NCBI RefSeq assembly: GCF_000428525.1
Contig: NZ_AUAC01000003.1
Coordinates: 682,001 to 746,000 of the forward strand
Direction of reading: 5' to 3'
DNA: 64,000 nt
Source: Hellea balneolensis DSM 19091
Lineage (GTDB): Bacteria > Pseudomonadota > Alphaproteobacteria > Caulobacterales > Maricaulaceae
The position numbers were made by a program, and so were the translations under genes. The notes below the pieces were generated by a model. It did no database searches. It was not told the origin of the DNA and saw nothing but the letters and a program-made list of their open reading frames with translations. Position 1 is the stretch's first letter, and every line of letters starts with the position of its first letter. Shown here piece by piece: positions 1 to 8,783 of this stretch.

Positions 1-2
1 TC

Positions 3-509
3 TATGTCGCGCGGCGCGGTGACCTCGCGGACGACGAAAGCCGCGTGATTTGTAAAGTGCCTGTCTTTACCAAAGGGGCAAGCGTAACGGATAATTCCAT
101 GATTGCCTATGGCCGCACTATTATCCTCGAAAATAATGCTGGTTATACCAATTCCATGATCCAGAAGGATTACAACGACGTGGAGGGCGGCGTTGTTCGC
201 GTCGATGTGCGTGAAGATGAAAGCGGTTGTGACATTGTTTGGGATAACCCGCTCAAGGTACCGTCTGTTGTGCCCAAGCTGTCTCTCGGAAATGGGATTG
301 CGTATTTCTATAGTTTCGACCTGCTAGAAAATGGCGATCGTCTCTGGTCGCTTGTGGGGCTTGATTTTGAGACGGGCAATGAAGTCATCCGCATTCCTAC
401 GGGTACTGGTGAAGCATTTAACAATAATTGGGCAAGTATTGCTATTGCGCCCAATGGCGATACTTGGGTCGGCACGCGGCAGGGCGTTTTAAAGATAAGA
501 GAAAAATAA
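3..509 (+). CDS. C-terminal part of a beta-propeller-like protein (partial)
   Basis: The reading frame is open from the left edge of the window, so this is the last 168 or so residues of a longer protein whose start is not visible. The segment is rich in short beta-strand blocks separated by Gly/Asp/Asn turns (for example GLDFETGNEVIRIPTG and IAIAPNGDTWVGTRQGVLKI), as in beta-propeller proteins of the SMP-30 or PQQ-like type. No catalytic residue can be assigned. A sugar-lactone-lactonase-like, quinoprotein-like or purely binding propeller are all possible. It is followed by a 110-base gap and a transporter on the same strand, with no clear sign of a shared operon. Confidence 0.6.
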   Translation, partial: YVARRGDLADDESRVICKVPVFTKGASVTDNSMIAYGRTIILENNAGYTNSMIQKDYNDVEGGVVRVDVREDESGCDIVWDNPLKVPSVVPKLSLGNGIAYFYSFDLLENGDRLWSLVGLDFETGNEVIRIPTGTGEAFNNNWASIAIAPNGDTWVGTRQGVLKIREK

Positions 510-619
510 TGTATTTTGGCCCGATTACCCAACTTAGCCATTTAACCGATGATTTGGAGAAGACGGCAGGCTTAGCGCTCCACCATAGACTAAGGCGTGA
601 AAAGAGTTAGAAGCCTTTC

Positions 620-1522
620 ATGGGATTTAAGGATTTTTTACTACTTTTTACAGTTTGTTTTGTCTGGGGTTTGAACATTGTTCTGACGCGCTGGGTGGTT
701 TTTGATGCCGCTGTGCCGCCTGTATTTTTTGCCGCCATAAGGTTTTTAGGTGTCGCACTTTGTCTTATTCCGTTTCTAAGGCCCATTCCCGAAGATATCA
801 AAACCTTGTTTTGGATATCCTTCTTTATCGGGTCAGGGCATTTTGCGCTACTATTCATAGGATTAGCAAATGCCGAAGCGTCTGCTGCGTCCATTGTCGG
901 GCAATTGGGTGTGCCTTTCTCCACACTAATGAGTATGGCTTTTCTGGGAGAAAAAGTTGGCTGGCGACGCGGCACCGGTATTATGCTGGCTTTTGCAGGG
1001 GTGATCGTTATTGCAATAGATCCCGAGAGCTTCAGCGTCACATTCGGTCTGTTATATATTGCAGGAGCAGCATTTATCGGATCAATTGGCGGCATTTTAA
1101 TGAAGCGTACAAAGCCTGTTTCAGCGCTGCAAATGCAAGTCTGGATTGGTCTGTTTTCCTTCGCACCTCTGTTTCTGGTTTCGGGTTTGTTAGAGACAGG
1201 TCAGTGGAACACATATGTCTCGGGAGGGTGGCAGGTATGGGCCGCAACTGCTTTTGCCGTGATTGGTGTGTCAATCTTTGGGCATGGCGCTTTTTATCAC
1301 CTGATAAAGAAATATGATATTTCGCTATTATCACCGCTAACACTTATGACACCCATTTGGGGCGTTGTGTTGAGTATTGTGCTTTTAAAAGAAGCGATTA
1401 CGGCTCAGTTGATAATAGGGTCTATCATTTCGTTGGGCGGCGTATTCGTGATCGCCGTTCGACCAAATAAAACTCTGCCAGAAGCAGGCATGGGCAAGAA
1501 ATTAGGAAGCGGCGGCTCATAA
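620..1522 (+). CDS. EamA/DMT-family inner-membrane transporter
   Basis: This 300-residue protein is almost entirely hydrophobic helices, about ten of them, arranged as two EamA repeats of about 140 residues each. This is the usual size and layout of drug/metabolite transporters (RhaT/YdcZ type). The first repeat begins LFTVCFVWGLNIVLTRW and the second has the typical closing segment with SLGGVFVIAVRPNK. Family members export or import small metabolites across the inner membrane; the substrate cannot be read from the sequence. It converges on the steroid hydroxylase gene downstream with a 47-base gap. Nothing ties it firmly to the steroid genes. Confidence 0.85.
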   Translation: MGFKDFLLLFTVCFVWGLNIVLTRWVVFDAAVPPVFFAAIRFLGVALCLIPFLRPIPEDIKTLFWISFFIGSGHFALLFIGLANAEASAASIVGQLGVPFSTLMSMAFLGEKVGWRRGTGIMLAFAGVIVIAIDPESFSVTFGLLYIAGAAFIGSIGGILMKRTKPVSALQMQVWIGLFSFAPLFLVSGLLETGQWNTYVSGGWQVWAATAFAVIGVSIFGHGAFYHLIKKYDISLLSPLTLMTPIWGVVLSIVLLKEAITAQLIIGSIISLGGVFVIAVRPNKTLPEAGMGKKLGSGGS

Positions 1523-1569
1523 TTGAGGTCGGCTGCTTTCCGTAAAAGTTCTCAAGAGAGGCTGAAAGA

Positions 1570-2643
1570 TTACTCCGCAGCCTCCACCCAAGGGTCTCTC
1601 TTCGTGCCCTTTGTCACCCAGTGACCATTTGATTTGGCCTGATATTTTTTAACGTCCTTACGCGGGTTGTAAAACTGCTTGTACCACAAACGAGCCTTAC
1701 CAAAGGGACCGTCGCCGATTACTTGCATAATCGACAGGCATGGCGCTTTGTTGGCCCAGACATCAAAGTCTTGAAGCAATGCCATTTTTGAGCCTTCTTG
1801 GAAGGCTGGTACAGCGGCTTTGTCATCTTCATTCATTGGGAAGTTCGGCGGTTCTACCATGAGGCCATGCCAGGCGCGGACTTGGCCATCTTCAATGGGC
1901 GTATGGCAAATCATCATCAGTGAATTGTAATAACCATTCATGCGGGAGAGCAGCAGACCAGGTCCTGTGTACCATGTGTCGTTAGTCATGACTTCATCGG
2001 ATAAGGTGCGGTGACCTGCCGCGAGAAGTTGACGGATAACATGGTCTTTGGCTTCACTTTCAAAAAGCTCCATATCGGTTGAGCCGTGAATGGGACCAAG
2101 GTGAGCCTTATCCGTGATATTGTCGATAATCTCTTGCGGATGACAGTTAAGCTCTCCCAAATAATCCACGTTCCAATTCACCCATTTAGGATCTTCCCAT
2201 TCGGGCAGGGGATGGGGCTGAAAGTCAGGTTCGCCTTCTTCCTCATCATGCCACATCAAGATAAGTCCGCCCCATTCTTGCACGGGATAGCTGCGGATTT
2301 TTGCTGCCTTTGGAATCGGGGCAGGTGAGTATGGAATTTCATTACACATGCCGTCAGGGCCAAATTTCCACGCGTGGTAAGGGCAGCGAATATCATCACC
2401 TTCAACCTGTTTACCGTCCATGACGATGTAAGAGCTCTCATTCTTCGCCAGGTGGGTTTTCATATGCGGACAATAAGCGTCCATGACAACGACGCGGCCA
2501 GAGGCGCCGCGATACATGATAAGGTCGCGTCCGAAATAGCGTAGAGGGATGGGTTTATTCGTGGCGTCTGCGCTTTCGCCGACCATGAACCATCCGCGCG
2601 GAAAGGTGAACTCGCCAATGCCATATTCTGCTGTGGTTGCCAT
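1570..2643 (-). CDS. kshA: KshA-like Rieske oxygenase (3-ketosteroid 9alpha-hydroxylase oxygenase component)
   Basis: A 357-residue Rieske non-haem iron oxygenase. The Rieske cluster ligands are C58/H60 and C87/H90. The mononuclear iron site is D178, H181 and H186 in DNITDKAHLGPIH, closely matching the KshA pattern, and the segment QDFDVWANKAP near residue 300 holds the likely third ligand. In KshA the enzyme hydroxylates C9 of androstadienedione so that ring B opens together with KstD action. Odd point: 26 residues separate H60 from C87, about ten more than usual, so the Rieske loop is extended. It is the second gene of an operon, 24 bases behind an Old Yellow Enzyme gene. No KshB-type reductase is encoded in the window, so electrons must come from elsewhere. 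Confidence 0.82.
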   Translation of the reverse strand: MATTAEYGIGEFTFPRGWFMVGESADATNKPIPLRYFGRDLIMYRGASGRVVVMDAYCPHMKTHLAKNESSYIVMDGKQVEGDDIRCPYHAWKFGPDGMCNEIPYSPAPIPKAAKIRSYPVQEWGGLILMWHDEEEGEPDFQPHPLPEWEDPKWVNWNVDYLGELNCHPQEIIDNITDKAHLGPIHGSTDMELFESEAKDHVIRQLLAAGHRTLSDEVMTNDTWYTGPGLLLSRMNGYYNSLMMICHTPIEDGQVRAWHGLMVEPPNFPMNEDDKAAVPAFQEGSKMALLQDFDVWANKAPCLSIMQVIGDGPFGKARLWYKQFYNPRKDVKKYQAKSNGHWVTKGTKRDPWVEAAE

Positions 2644-2667
2644 AATATCCTCCGTATAAGATTTTTA

Positions 2668-3909
2668 TCACGCCGCTGAAGCGGGTGTAGTATTTAATTC
2701 AGGCGCATGGCCTTTATGTCCGCCTTCTTCAAGACAGGCCGTTCCGCCGGGTGTGTACATCAGGGTCACGCATTGATTGCAGGCCGTGCAGCCTGAGTTA
2801 CGAATACTTCCCTTTTGTAAGGCGTTGACGAGATTAGGATCAAAGATGAGCGCGCGGCCAAGACCTAAAGCATCAAAGCCCTCATTCATGACTTTATTGA
2901 CATTATCCATGGTTTGCGTGCCGCCAAGATAACAAAGTGGCATATCCACCGCTGCGCGAATTTGCTCAGCTGTCGGCATAGAGTAAAGCTGTTTGAATTC
3001 ACTATCGGGTTCTTTGCTTTTAGGCTGCATCATCATGCCGAGGCGTACAATAAGGTTTTTAGGTTTTACTGATGTTTTGGGTAGGGGATTACCAAACATG
3101 GTATCGATGCTCTCAACGTTCAGCCCGTTAGAGAGCTGCGCCATATGCGCGCCGGTGCTTTGCAGGATTTTGGCGATCTCTATGCCTTCGTTAATGGTGT
3201 TTCCGCCTTCTTTGCCATCCGTTTGACTATATTTAACGGTGACAGCCATATCCTTGCCGACAGCGTCTAGCACTTTTGATAATACCTCAGCGGGGAATTT
3301 CATCCGGTTTTGAATAGTACCGCCATAGTCATCTTTGCGGGTGTTATAAAATGGTGTGATAAATTGCGCGAGAAGATAGCCATGACCCATATGAATTTCG
3401 ATGGCGTCAAAGTCGGATTCTTTAGCATGGATCGCGGCGCGGACAAATTCGTCGGCGATAGCGTCCATATCGGCTCTGTCCATTTTCTTTTTCATGTAAC
3501 GTCCGGTCATGACGCCGAACTTGTTAAAGCCGCCATTAGCCGAGATGGGCTTCATGGAGGAGAAGTCTTTGGGCAGAAATGTAAATGACCCTGCATGGGT
3601 AATTTGCGCTTGGGCTGCTGCGCCATGTTTGTGGACCATATTTGTCAGCGCTCTGAAGTCAGCGATAGTGTCCTGCGATAAATGTGCCTGATCTACGAAG
3701 GTCTGCCCATCTTTAGACGTTGCACAGTAAGCTACTGTTGTCATCGCCACGCCGCCCTCAGCCACGCGTTCATGAAAGGCGGCTAGGCCTTTGGAAATTA
3801 TTCCGCCTTTGCACATGCCCTCATTAGTCGCCGCTTTGATAAAGCGATTACGCAATTTTAAAGGACCGATTGTTAGCGGCGTAAAGGCTTTTGACGTGTT
3901 TGAACTCAT
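2668..3909 (-). CDS. Old Yellow Enzyme family NADH:flavin oxidoreductase with C-terminal cysteine cluster
   Basis: A 413-residue FMN TIM-barrel protein. The N-terminus (FTPLTIGPLKLRNRFIKAATNEG) and the active-site pair H173/H176 (EIHMGHGYLLAQF) are typical of the 2,4-dienoyl-CoA reductase branch. Near the C-terminus are C374, C377, C380 and C392, resembling the [4Fe-4S] ligands of that branch, but the second gap has two residues between cysteines instead of three. The FAD/NAD domain that follows in true dienoyl-CoA reductases is absent. Likely job: reducing a conjugated double bond of a steroid or a CoA-linked ring fragment. It leads the operon with the KshA-like gene and is divergent from an MFS transporter across a dyad operator. 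Confidence 0.8.
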   Translation of the reverse strand: MSSNTSKAFTPLTIGPLKLRNRFIKAATNEGMCKGGIISKGLAAFHERVAEGGVAMTTVAYCATSKDGQTFVDQAHLSQDTIADFRALTNMVHKHGAAAQAQITHAGSFTFLPKDFSSMKPISANGGFNKFGVMTGRYMKKKMDRADMDAIADEFVRAAIHAKESDFDAIEIHMGHGYLLAQFITPFYNTRKDDYGGTIQNRMKFPAEVLSKVLDAVGKDMAVTVKYSQTDGKEGGNTINEGIEIAKILQSTGAHMAQLSNGLNVESIDTMFGNPLPKTSVKPKNLIVRLGMMMQPKSKEPDSEFKQLYSMPTAEQIRAAVDMPLCYLGGTQTMDNVNKVMNEGFDALGLGRALIFDPNLVNALQKGSIRNSGCTACNQCVTLMYTPGGTACLEEGGHKGHAPELNTTPASAA

Positions 3910-3991
3910 AAAGGCTGTATAAATCTGACTGCGAAAAAAATCACGCTAAAAATGATGAAAATGGGTGTATTATATATAATTTTACTCTAAT

Positions 3992-4021
3992 TGCGTAGTA
4001 ATTGTTGTAAAATACTACGCA
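3992..4021. promoter_or_regulatory. Dyad operator TGCGTA-N18-TACGCA
   Basis: TGCGTA (3992-3997) and TACGCA (4016-4021) form an inverted repeat; with flanks the arms are TTGCGTAGTA and TACTACGCAT, nine of ten positions complementary. It lies between the divergent oxidoreductase and MFS genes, ending 21 bases before the MFS start. The 24-bp start-to-start spacing equals that in the six three-part sites elsewhere in the window, but no third half-site is present at the expected 39-bp distance on either side. Inferred binding site for the local Lrp/AsnC regulators. Confidence 0.65.
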
Positions 4022-4042
4022 TTAGGGGAATTCTAACTATCC

Positions 4043-5344
4043 ATGACCGAAACACACGACTCTACACCTAATTCCCGTAAATATGCTTGGTTTGTTTTAA
4101 TCATGATGGTGCTGCTTTATCTGGTTAATGTGGCGGACAGATATGTGGCTTCAGGCTTGCTCGAGGAAATAAAGAAAACCTTTCAAGTCTCTGATACTTT
4201 TATGGGTTTTCTTGTCGGTCCTGCCTTTGCAGTGGTTTATACCTTACTTGCAATACCAATTGCACGATTTGCGGACAGGCATAACCGCGTGAGAATTATT
4301 GTAGCCGGAGCCATTATATGGAGTGGATTTACGGTGCTGTCGGGCTTTGCGCAAACGCCTTGGACTTTTGCCTTTGCAAGACTTGGCGTTGGCGTTGGAG
4401 AGGCTGCGTTTTTAGCCCCAGCCTTTTCGCTTTTGTCGGATTACTTTGCACCAAAAAAGCGGGCACTGGCTTTTGCTATTCTGAACTTCGGCGTTTATTT
4501 TGGCCAGATATTTGGCCTTATCGGCGGGGCCGCGATTGCAGAAGCCTCACATTGGCGTACCGCATTTATATCACTGGGTGCGCCAGGTGTATTGCTCGGT
4601 ATTTTGACGTTGATACTGGTAAAAGAGCCCAAGCGAGGACGTCTTGACCCTGTCTCAAACATCGCGGTAACAGAGAATAATCTCTCCTTTCTTGAAACGT
4701 TTAAAACTTTGTGGGCACGGCGAAGTTTTCGTTTCATGACAATCGGAACAGCCCTTGGCGGCTTTGCAAGTTACGGCTTTGGTATTTGGGCTCCAACCCT
4801 TTTCGCGCGTGCCTTTGATTTATCACTGACAGAAGCCAATGCGCGTTATGGTGGTCCATCATTTATTGCAGGTATTACAGGCGCTCTGGTTTTGGGAATT
4901 TTATGTGACCGCCTAACGGCTAAAGATGTGCGCTGGCCTTTCCGTTTGTCCGCCTTTGGCTTGATAGGTTTCTTTGTGTCGATGATTATTCTTTGTTTTG
5001 TGGAGGATGTGAATGTTGCAACGTTATTGACCTTGCCCGCCGGACTTATGGCGGGGGGATGGGTCATTGCCATGCAGGCCGCACTTCAAGATTTATTGCC
5101 CGCTAAAGCCCGCGCAACAGGCACAGCCCTTTGGGGATTTGCGCTCACATTCACAGGGTTGGCATTGGGTGTTTGGTTTGTGGGCAGACTTAACGATGTC
5201 TTCGCTGCACAATATGGCGATGAGGCGATACGCTACGCTATGGCCATAACACTGCTTGCAGCTGTACCCAGTATAATTTGTATTTTAATGGCGGGACGTA
5301 CGGCTGAAACAGATCGAGAAGAGTTGGCAAAAGCTTTGGGCTAG
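4043..5344 (+). CDS. MFS transporter
   Basis: A 433-residue protein with about twelve predicted membrane helices and the MFS loop 2-3 signature (IARFADRHNRVRIIVAG, near residue 75). The layout resembles the Spinster-like/ACS group of major facilitator proteins, which carry organic anions or lipids. Located in the inner membrane. It is divergent from the OYE-KshA operon and has its own dyad operator about 20 bases upstream, so uptake of a steroid or of a partly degraded steroid acid is a reasonable inference, not proven. Its stop codon overlaps the stop codon of the converging SDR gene (shared CTAG). Confidence 0.83.
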   Translation: MTETHDSTPNSRKYAWFVLIMMVLLYLVNVADRYVASGLLEEIKKTFQVSDTFMGFLVGPAFAVVYTLLAIPIARFADRHNRVRIIVAGAIIWSGFTVLSGFAQTPWTFAFARLGVGVGEAAFLAPAFSLLSDYFAPKKRALAFAILNFGVYFGQIFGLIGGAAIAEASHWRTAFISLGAPGVLLGILTLILVKEPKRGRLDPVSNIAVTENNLSFLETFKTLWARRSFRFMTIGTALGGFASYGFGIWAPTLFARAFDLSLTEANARYGGPSFIAGITGALVLGILCDRLTAKDVRWPFRLSAFGLIGFFVSMIILCFVEDVNVATLLTLPAGLMAGGWVIAMQAALQDLLPAKARATGTALWGFALTFTGLALGVWFVGRLNDVFAAQYGDEAIRYAMAITLLAAVPSIICILMAGRTAETDREELAKALG

Positions 5345-6162
5345 AAGCAATAGCTCCCACCATTAGCGACTAATACAGACCCTGTCACAAAACTGGCGTC
5401 CTCGGATAGCAAATAAGCCACAGCAGCTGCGACTTCGCTAGGTTCAGCCATGCGGCCTAGCGGGACGGATTGTTCCATAGAGGTTATCCATTCCTGCGGT
5501 AGGCCTGTCATGATGGGGGTGTTTGTAGGGCCGGGGGCGACTGCATTGACGCGAATTCCGCGCGGGGCTAGTTCGCGCGAGAGCTGACGGGTGAGGCCGA
5601 TAAGCGCTGACTTACTCGTCACATAATGCGGGGAGCCTTCACCCGATTGCGCAGAGGTTGAACTGATATTGACAATAGAACCCACATTGCCGTCTTCGGC
5701 CATAATGCGCACAGCTTCGCGGCAGACATAGAAGGCTCCATTTAGATTTACGGCCATAACACCCGCCCAGCCTTCATCCTCCATATGGATAAGGTGATCG
5801 ACAAAGGTGTTTGAGGTGCCGTCTTTGGCAAGCTCTTCATTGCGCTGGTTCATTGCGCCATAAAATTTATCTGAGCCATCACCTTTAGCTTGTCCGATGC
5901 CTGCGCAATTTACTGCAAAGTCCAAACGCCCAAAGGTTTTGCGGGCTTCGCGCACAGCTTTGATGACGTCTTTACTCTCGCCGACATTACATTTTAAAGC
6001 GAGATGTTCGCCGCTTAATCTGTCGATGACGGATCGCGCGTTGTCTTGATTAAGATCTAGTGCCGCAACTCGCGCGCCTTCTGCGGCCAGTTTTTCAACA
6101 ATAGCCGCGCCAATGCCTTGGCCAGCGCCTGTCACCACTGCTGTTTTACCTGAAAGTCTCAT
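5341..6162 (-). CDS. Short-chain dehydrogenase/reductase
   Basis: A 273-residue classical SDR. The Rossmann glycine motif is TGAGQGIG near residue 12, the NAG-equivalent is NCAGIG, and the catalytic Ser and YxxxK are in NISSTSAQSGEGSPHYVTSKSA. An insertion of about 25 residues after the NCAG motif (KFYGAMNQRNEELAKDG region) makes it longer than the usual 250. NAD(P)-dependent oxidation or reduction of a steroid hydroxyl or keto group is the likely role; position and stereochemistry cannot be predicted. It follows another SDR by nine bases in a two-gene operon whose promoter region carries a three-part operator. Confidence 0.85.
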   Translation of the reverse strand: MRLSGKTAVVTGAGQGIGAAIVEKLAAEGARVAALDLNQDNARSVIDRLSGEHLALKCNVGESKDVIKAVREARKTFGRLDFAVNCAGIGQAKGDGSDKFYGAMNQRNEELAKDGTSNTFVDHLIHMEDEGWAGVMAVNLNGAFYVCREAVRIMAEDGNVGSIVNISSTSAQSGEGSPHYVTSKSALIGLTRQLSRELAPRGIRVNAVAPGPTNTPIMTGLPQEWITSMEQSVPLGRMAEPSEVAAAVAYLLSEDASFVTGSVLVANGGSYCF

Positions 6163-6171
6163 GCTTAATTC

Positions 6172-6936
6172 CTAACCGGGGACATATAGTTCATTGGTCT
6201 TGCCGCCATCAACAGGAATGCTTGCGCCTGTCACATATGAGGAGGCATCAGAGGCGAGAAAGAGCACCACATTGGCAACTTCTTCGGGGGTGCCAATGCG
6301 GCCCATGGGGTTTGCATTCGCAATAGCTGCGCCGGCATCCGGGTCGTGATCGAACCACGCCTTTGTTGCGGGGGTCATGATAGGGCCGGGCGTAACAGCG
6401 TTGACGCGAATGCCTTGGCGTGCGCCTTCCATGGCGGCATTACGCGTAAAATGCGTGAGGGCGGCTTTGGATGCGCCGTAAGCAGACATGCCTTGCATGG
6501 CGCGATCCCCATTGACAGAGCTGATATTGATAATGCTCCCGCCTTTATCGCCCATAGCGGTCATGGCGGCGCGCGTGCCCATATAGGGCGCATCTACATT
6601 GACACGGAAGTTTTGCTGAAAGCCTTCAAGGTCCGTGTCGGCTATCATCCCCATGCCAACATGGGCAGCATTATTCACGAGGATGTGCAGACCTTTGTTT
6701 TTGGCGATAGTGGAAATCATATCCGCATAGCTTTGCGCGTCAGATACATCCAAAGTTTGGCCTTCGCAGCTCCCGCCCTCGGAGGTTATGGCATTGATCG
6801 TGGCAGTGATTTTATCTTCATTTCGGGCGCAGATGATAACGTGAGCGCCTTCGCTGGCCAGCTTTTGCGCAATAGCGCGGCCAATGCCGTCACTTCCGCC
6901 ACTGACAATAGCGTTTTTGCCTGATAAACTGCCCAT
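6172..6936 (-). CDS. Short-chain dehydrogenase/reductase
   Basis: A 254-residue classical SDR with the cofactor motif SGGSDGIG, the NNAAHVG motif, and catalytic residues in NISSVNGDRAMQGMSAYGAS followed by K. The C-terminus TGASIPVDGGKTNELY is typical of the FabG-like group. It probably acts on a steroid alcohol or ketone or on a CoA-linked intermediate, judged from its setting only. First gene of a two-SDR minus-strand operon. Its start is 38 bases from the outer half-site of the three-part operator that it shares with the divergent ligase operon. Confidence 0.85.
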   Translation of the reverse strand: MGSLSGKNAIVSGGSDGIGRAIAQKLASEGAHVIICARNEDKITATINAITSEGGSCEGQTLDVSDAQSYADMISTIAKNKGLHILVNNAAHVGMGMIADTDLEGFQQNFRVNVDAPYMGTRAAMTAMGDKGGSIINISSVNGDRAMQGMSAYGASKAALTHFTRNAAMEGARQGIRVNAVTPGPIMTPATKAWFDHDPDAGAAIANANPMGRIGTPEEVANVVLFLASDASSYVTGASIPVDGGKTNELYVPG

Positions 6937-6973
6937 ATTGCATTCCCCATTTTTCTTTTAGCTTAAATTAGAC

Positions 6974-7042
6974 TGCGTAGAAAATAAACCAAAAAAATAC
7001 GCAATATGTCCCTATAAGCGTGTTGATAATCGATAATGCGTA
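6974..7042 (+). promoter_or_regulatory. Three-part operator (site A)
   Basis: TGCGTA at 6974, TACGCA at 6998 (24 bp later) and TGCGTA at 7037 (39 bp after that), all exact. The first two form a dyad; the third repeats the first in direct orientation 63 bp away, close to six helical turns. It sits in the divergent promoter of the SDR pair and the acyl-CoA ligase operon; the third half-site ends 37 bases before the preferred ligase start. Five other sites in the window have the same two spacings. Confidence 0.8.
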
Positions 7043-7079
7043 ATATAGGTTAGGTCTAAGTGATGAATTGAACCGCTCT

Positions 7080-8783
7080 ATGAAACAATCTGACCCCAAT
7101 ATCACGGCCCTTACGGCCCCCGGCGCGCCTTTTGAAGTCGTGAGCGCATATGTTTTGGGGCATGACATGCGAGTCTTCAAAAATGCGCCTGAAAATCTGG
7201 CGGATATATTCCAAGAGGCCCGGCGTCATGGGGGGGCTGAGTTTGTGACTTTGGGCGAGACGTGCCTGACATTTGATGCATTTTTTGATCAGGCGGATCG
7301 CCTATCTGGATGGCTACAAAATACGGCTAATATCTCGCCTGGGCAGTCTGTGGCGATTTGTATGAAAAATTGCCCTGAATGGATGGCGGCCTTCGTCGCC
7401 ATTTCAAATATTGGCGCCGTCCCGGTGTCCATAAATAGTCGGGGTGAAGGGGCTGTCATGTCTTATGCTGCTGAAGATGCGGATAGCGTCTTTGTGATAG
7501 CTGACGCCAAGCGATTACGCGCCTTACGTGAGGCGGGGTGTGACTTACCCGCAATTTGTGTTGCTAATGAAAGCGATGAGGCGTCGATAGGCGTTACGTC
7601 ATATGCTGACGTGATGACATCAACACCCGATTACACATCTACAGTTCGGAAAACCGATAACCCTGCGGCGATGTTCTTTACCTCTGGCACGACAGGGCGA
7701 GCAAAAGCGGCGGTGATGACTCACCGAAATATTATTACGGGTCTTTTAACGACGCAAATGGCGATTGCGTCTATATCTATGACGATGGCTGAGCAATATG
7801 GGATGACCGTCGAGGCGCTAAAAGCTCATATGCCGCAAAGTTGCTCCGCGATGATTTTTCCGCTCTTTCATGTTAGCGGCTGTATATCGACCTTTCTTTC
7901 GTCGCTGGCTTCGGGGGGTAAGCTTGTGATGATGAACCACTGGAATGCTCAAGAGGCTTTGCGCCTAATCGAAGCTGAAAAAATAAGTAGTTTCGGGGGC
8001 GTGCCCACCATGCATTGGGATTTAGTCAAGGCTGCAAAAAATACAAAACATGATTTGAGTTCTCTTAGGGCTCTATCTTGCGGCGGCCAAGCGCTGCCTT
8101 TGGGGCTGCTTGCCGAAATTCGAGAGACATTCCCTAATGTTATTATTGGGGCAGGCTATGGAATGACAGAAGCGAGTGGCGCTGTTTCGCAAGCGACAGG
8201 TGAGGGTATCACTTCTCGCCCTAAAGCGTCAGGCCAGAAACTAGCCATGATTGATATTAAGGTTACGGATGATGAGGGGCAAGTTTTGCCCGAGGGCGAA
8301 ATTGGAGAATTTTGGGTGCGAGGCCCCACGGTGATAAAAGAATATCACCGCCGGCCAGAGGCTAATGCCAAATCCTTTAAAGACGGGTGGTATCGGACGG
8401 GCGATATTGGGAAGCTTGACTTGGATGGTTATTTGACTGTGGTGGACCGTAAGACGGATATGGTCATTTCAGGCGGCGAGAATATTTACTGTGCTGAGGT
8501 TGAGCAGGCATTGGGGCGTCATCCCGCTGTGCGTCAGGTCACAACATTTGGCGTGGCTGATGATCGCTTAGGCGAGCGCCTCGTGGCAGGGTTTGTTGTT
8601 GATGGACAGGTCACGCCGGATGAATTGATGGACTATGCGAAAGATAATCTCGCAGCCTATAAGGTTCCAACAGATATCATCCTTAAAGCCAACTCTTTTG
8701 CGCTTAATGCTATGGGTAAAGTTGAAAAACATAAAGTTCGCGCGGCCTACCTGGCGCGCAAAGAGAAAGAGCAGGCCGCGTAA
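7080..8783 (+). CDS. AMP-forming acyl-CoA ligase (FadD-like)
   Basis: A 567-residue ANL-superfamily ligase. The phosphate-binding loop is FFTSGTTGRAKAAVMTH, followed by YGMTEASG (A5), GWYRTGDIG (A7) and VVDRKTDMVISGGENIYCAE (A8-A10 region); the catalytic lysine is in NAMGKVEKHKV. It activates a carboxylic acid with ATP and CoA. In this setting the substrate may be a steroid side-chain or ring-derived acid. The ATG at 7080 is preferred over a TTG at 7068 because it has the same distance to the third half-site as in the SnoaL gene promoter. First gene of an operon with amidohydrolase, Rieske and crotonase genes; its stop overlaps the next start. Confidence 0.85.
   Translation: MKQSDPNITALTAPGAPFEVVSAYVLGHDMRVFKNAPENLADIFQEARRHGGAEFVTLGETCLTFDAFFDQADRLSGWLQNTANISPGQSVAICMKNCPEWMAAFVAISNIGAVPVSINSRGEGAVMSYAAEDADSVFVIADAKRLRALREAGCDLPAICVANESDEASIGVTSYADVMTSTPDYTSTVRKTDNPAAMFFTSGTTGRAKAAVMTHRNIITGLLTTQMAIASISMTMAEQYGMTVEALKAHMPQSCSAMIFPLFHVSGCISTFLSSLASGGKLVMMNHWNAQEALRLIEAEKISSFGGVPTMHWDLVKAAKNTKHDLSSLRALSCGGQALPLGLLAEIRETFPNVIIGAGYGMTEASGAVSQATGEGITSRPKASGQKLAMIDIKVTDDEGQVLPEGEIGEFWVRGPTVIKEYHRRPEANAKSFKDGWYRTGDIGKLDLDGYLTVVDRKTDMVISGGENIYCAEVEQALGRHPAVRQVTTFGVADDRLGERLVAGFVVDGQVTPDELMDYAKDNLAAYKVPTDIILKANSFALNAMGKVEKHKVRAAYLARKEKEQAA

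Noticed and set aside
607-1095. Long open frame on the minus strand opposite the EamA transporter
   Set aside because: Antisense to a clear transporter gene; composition is low-complexity with no domain.
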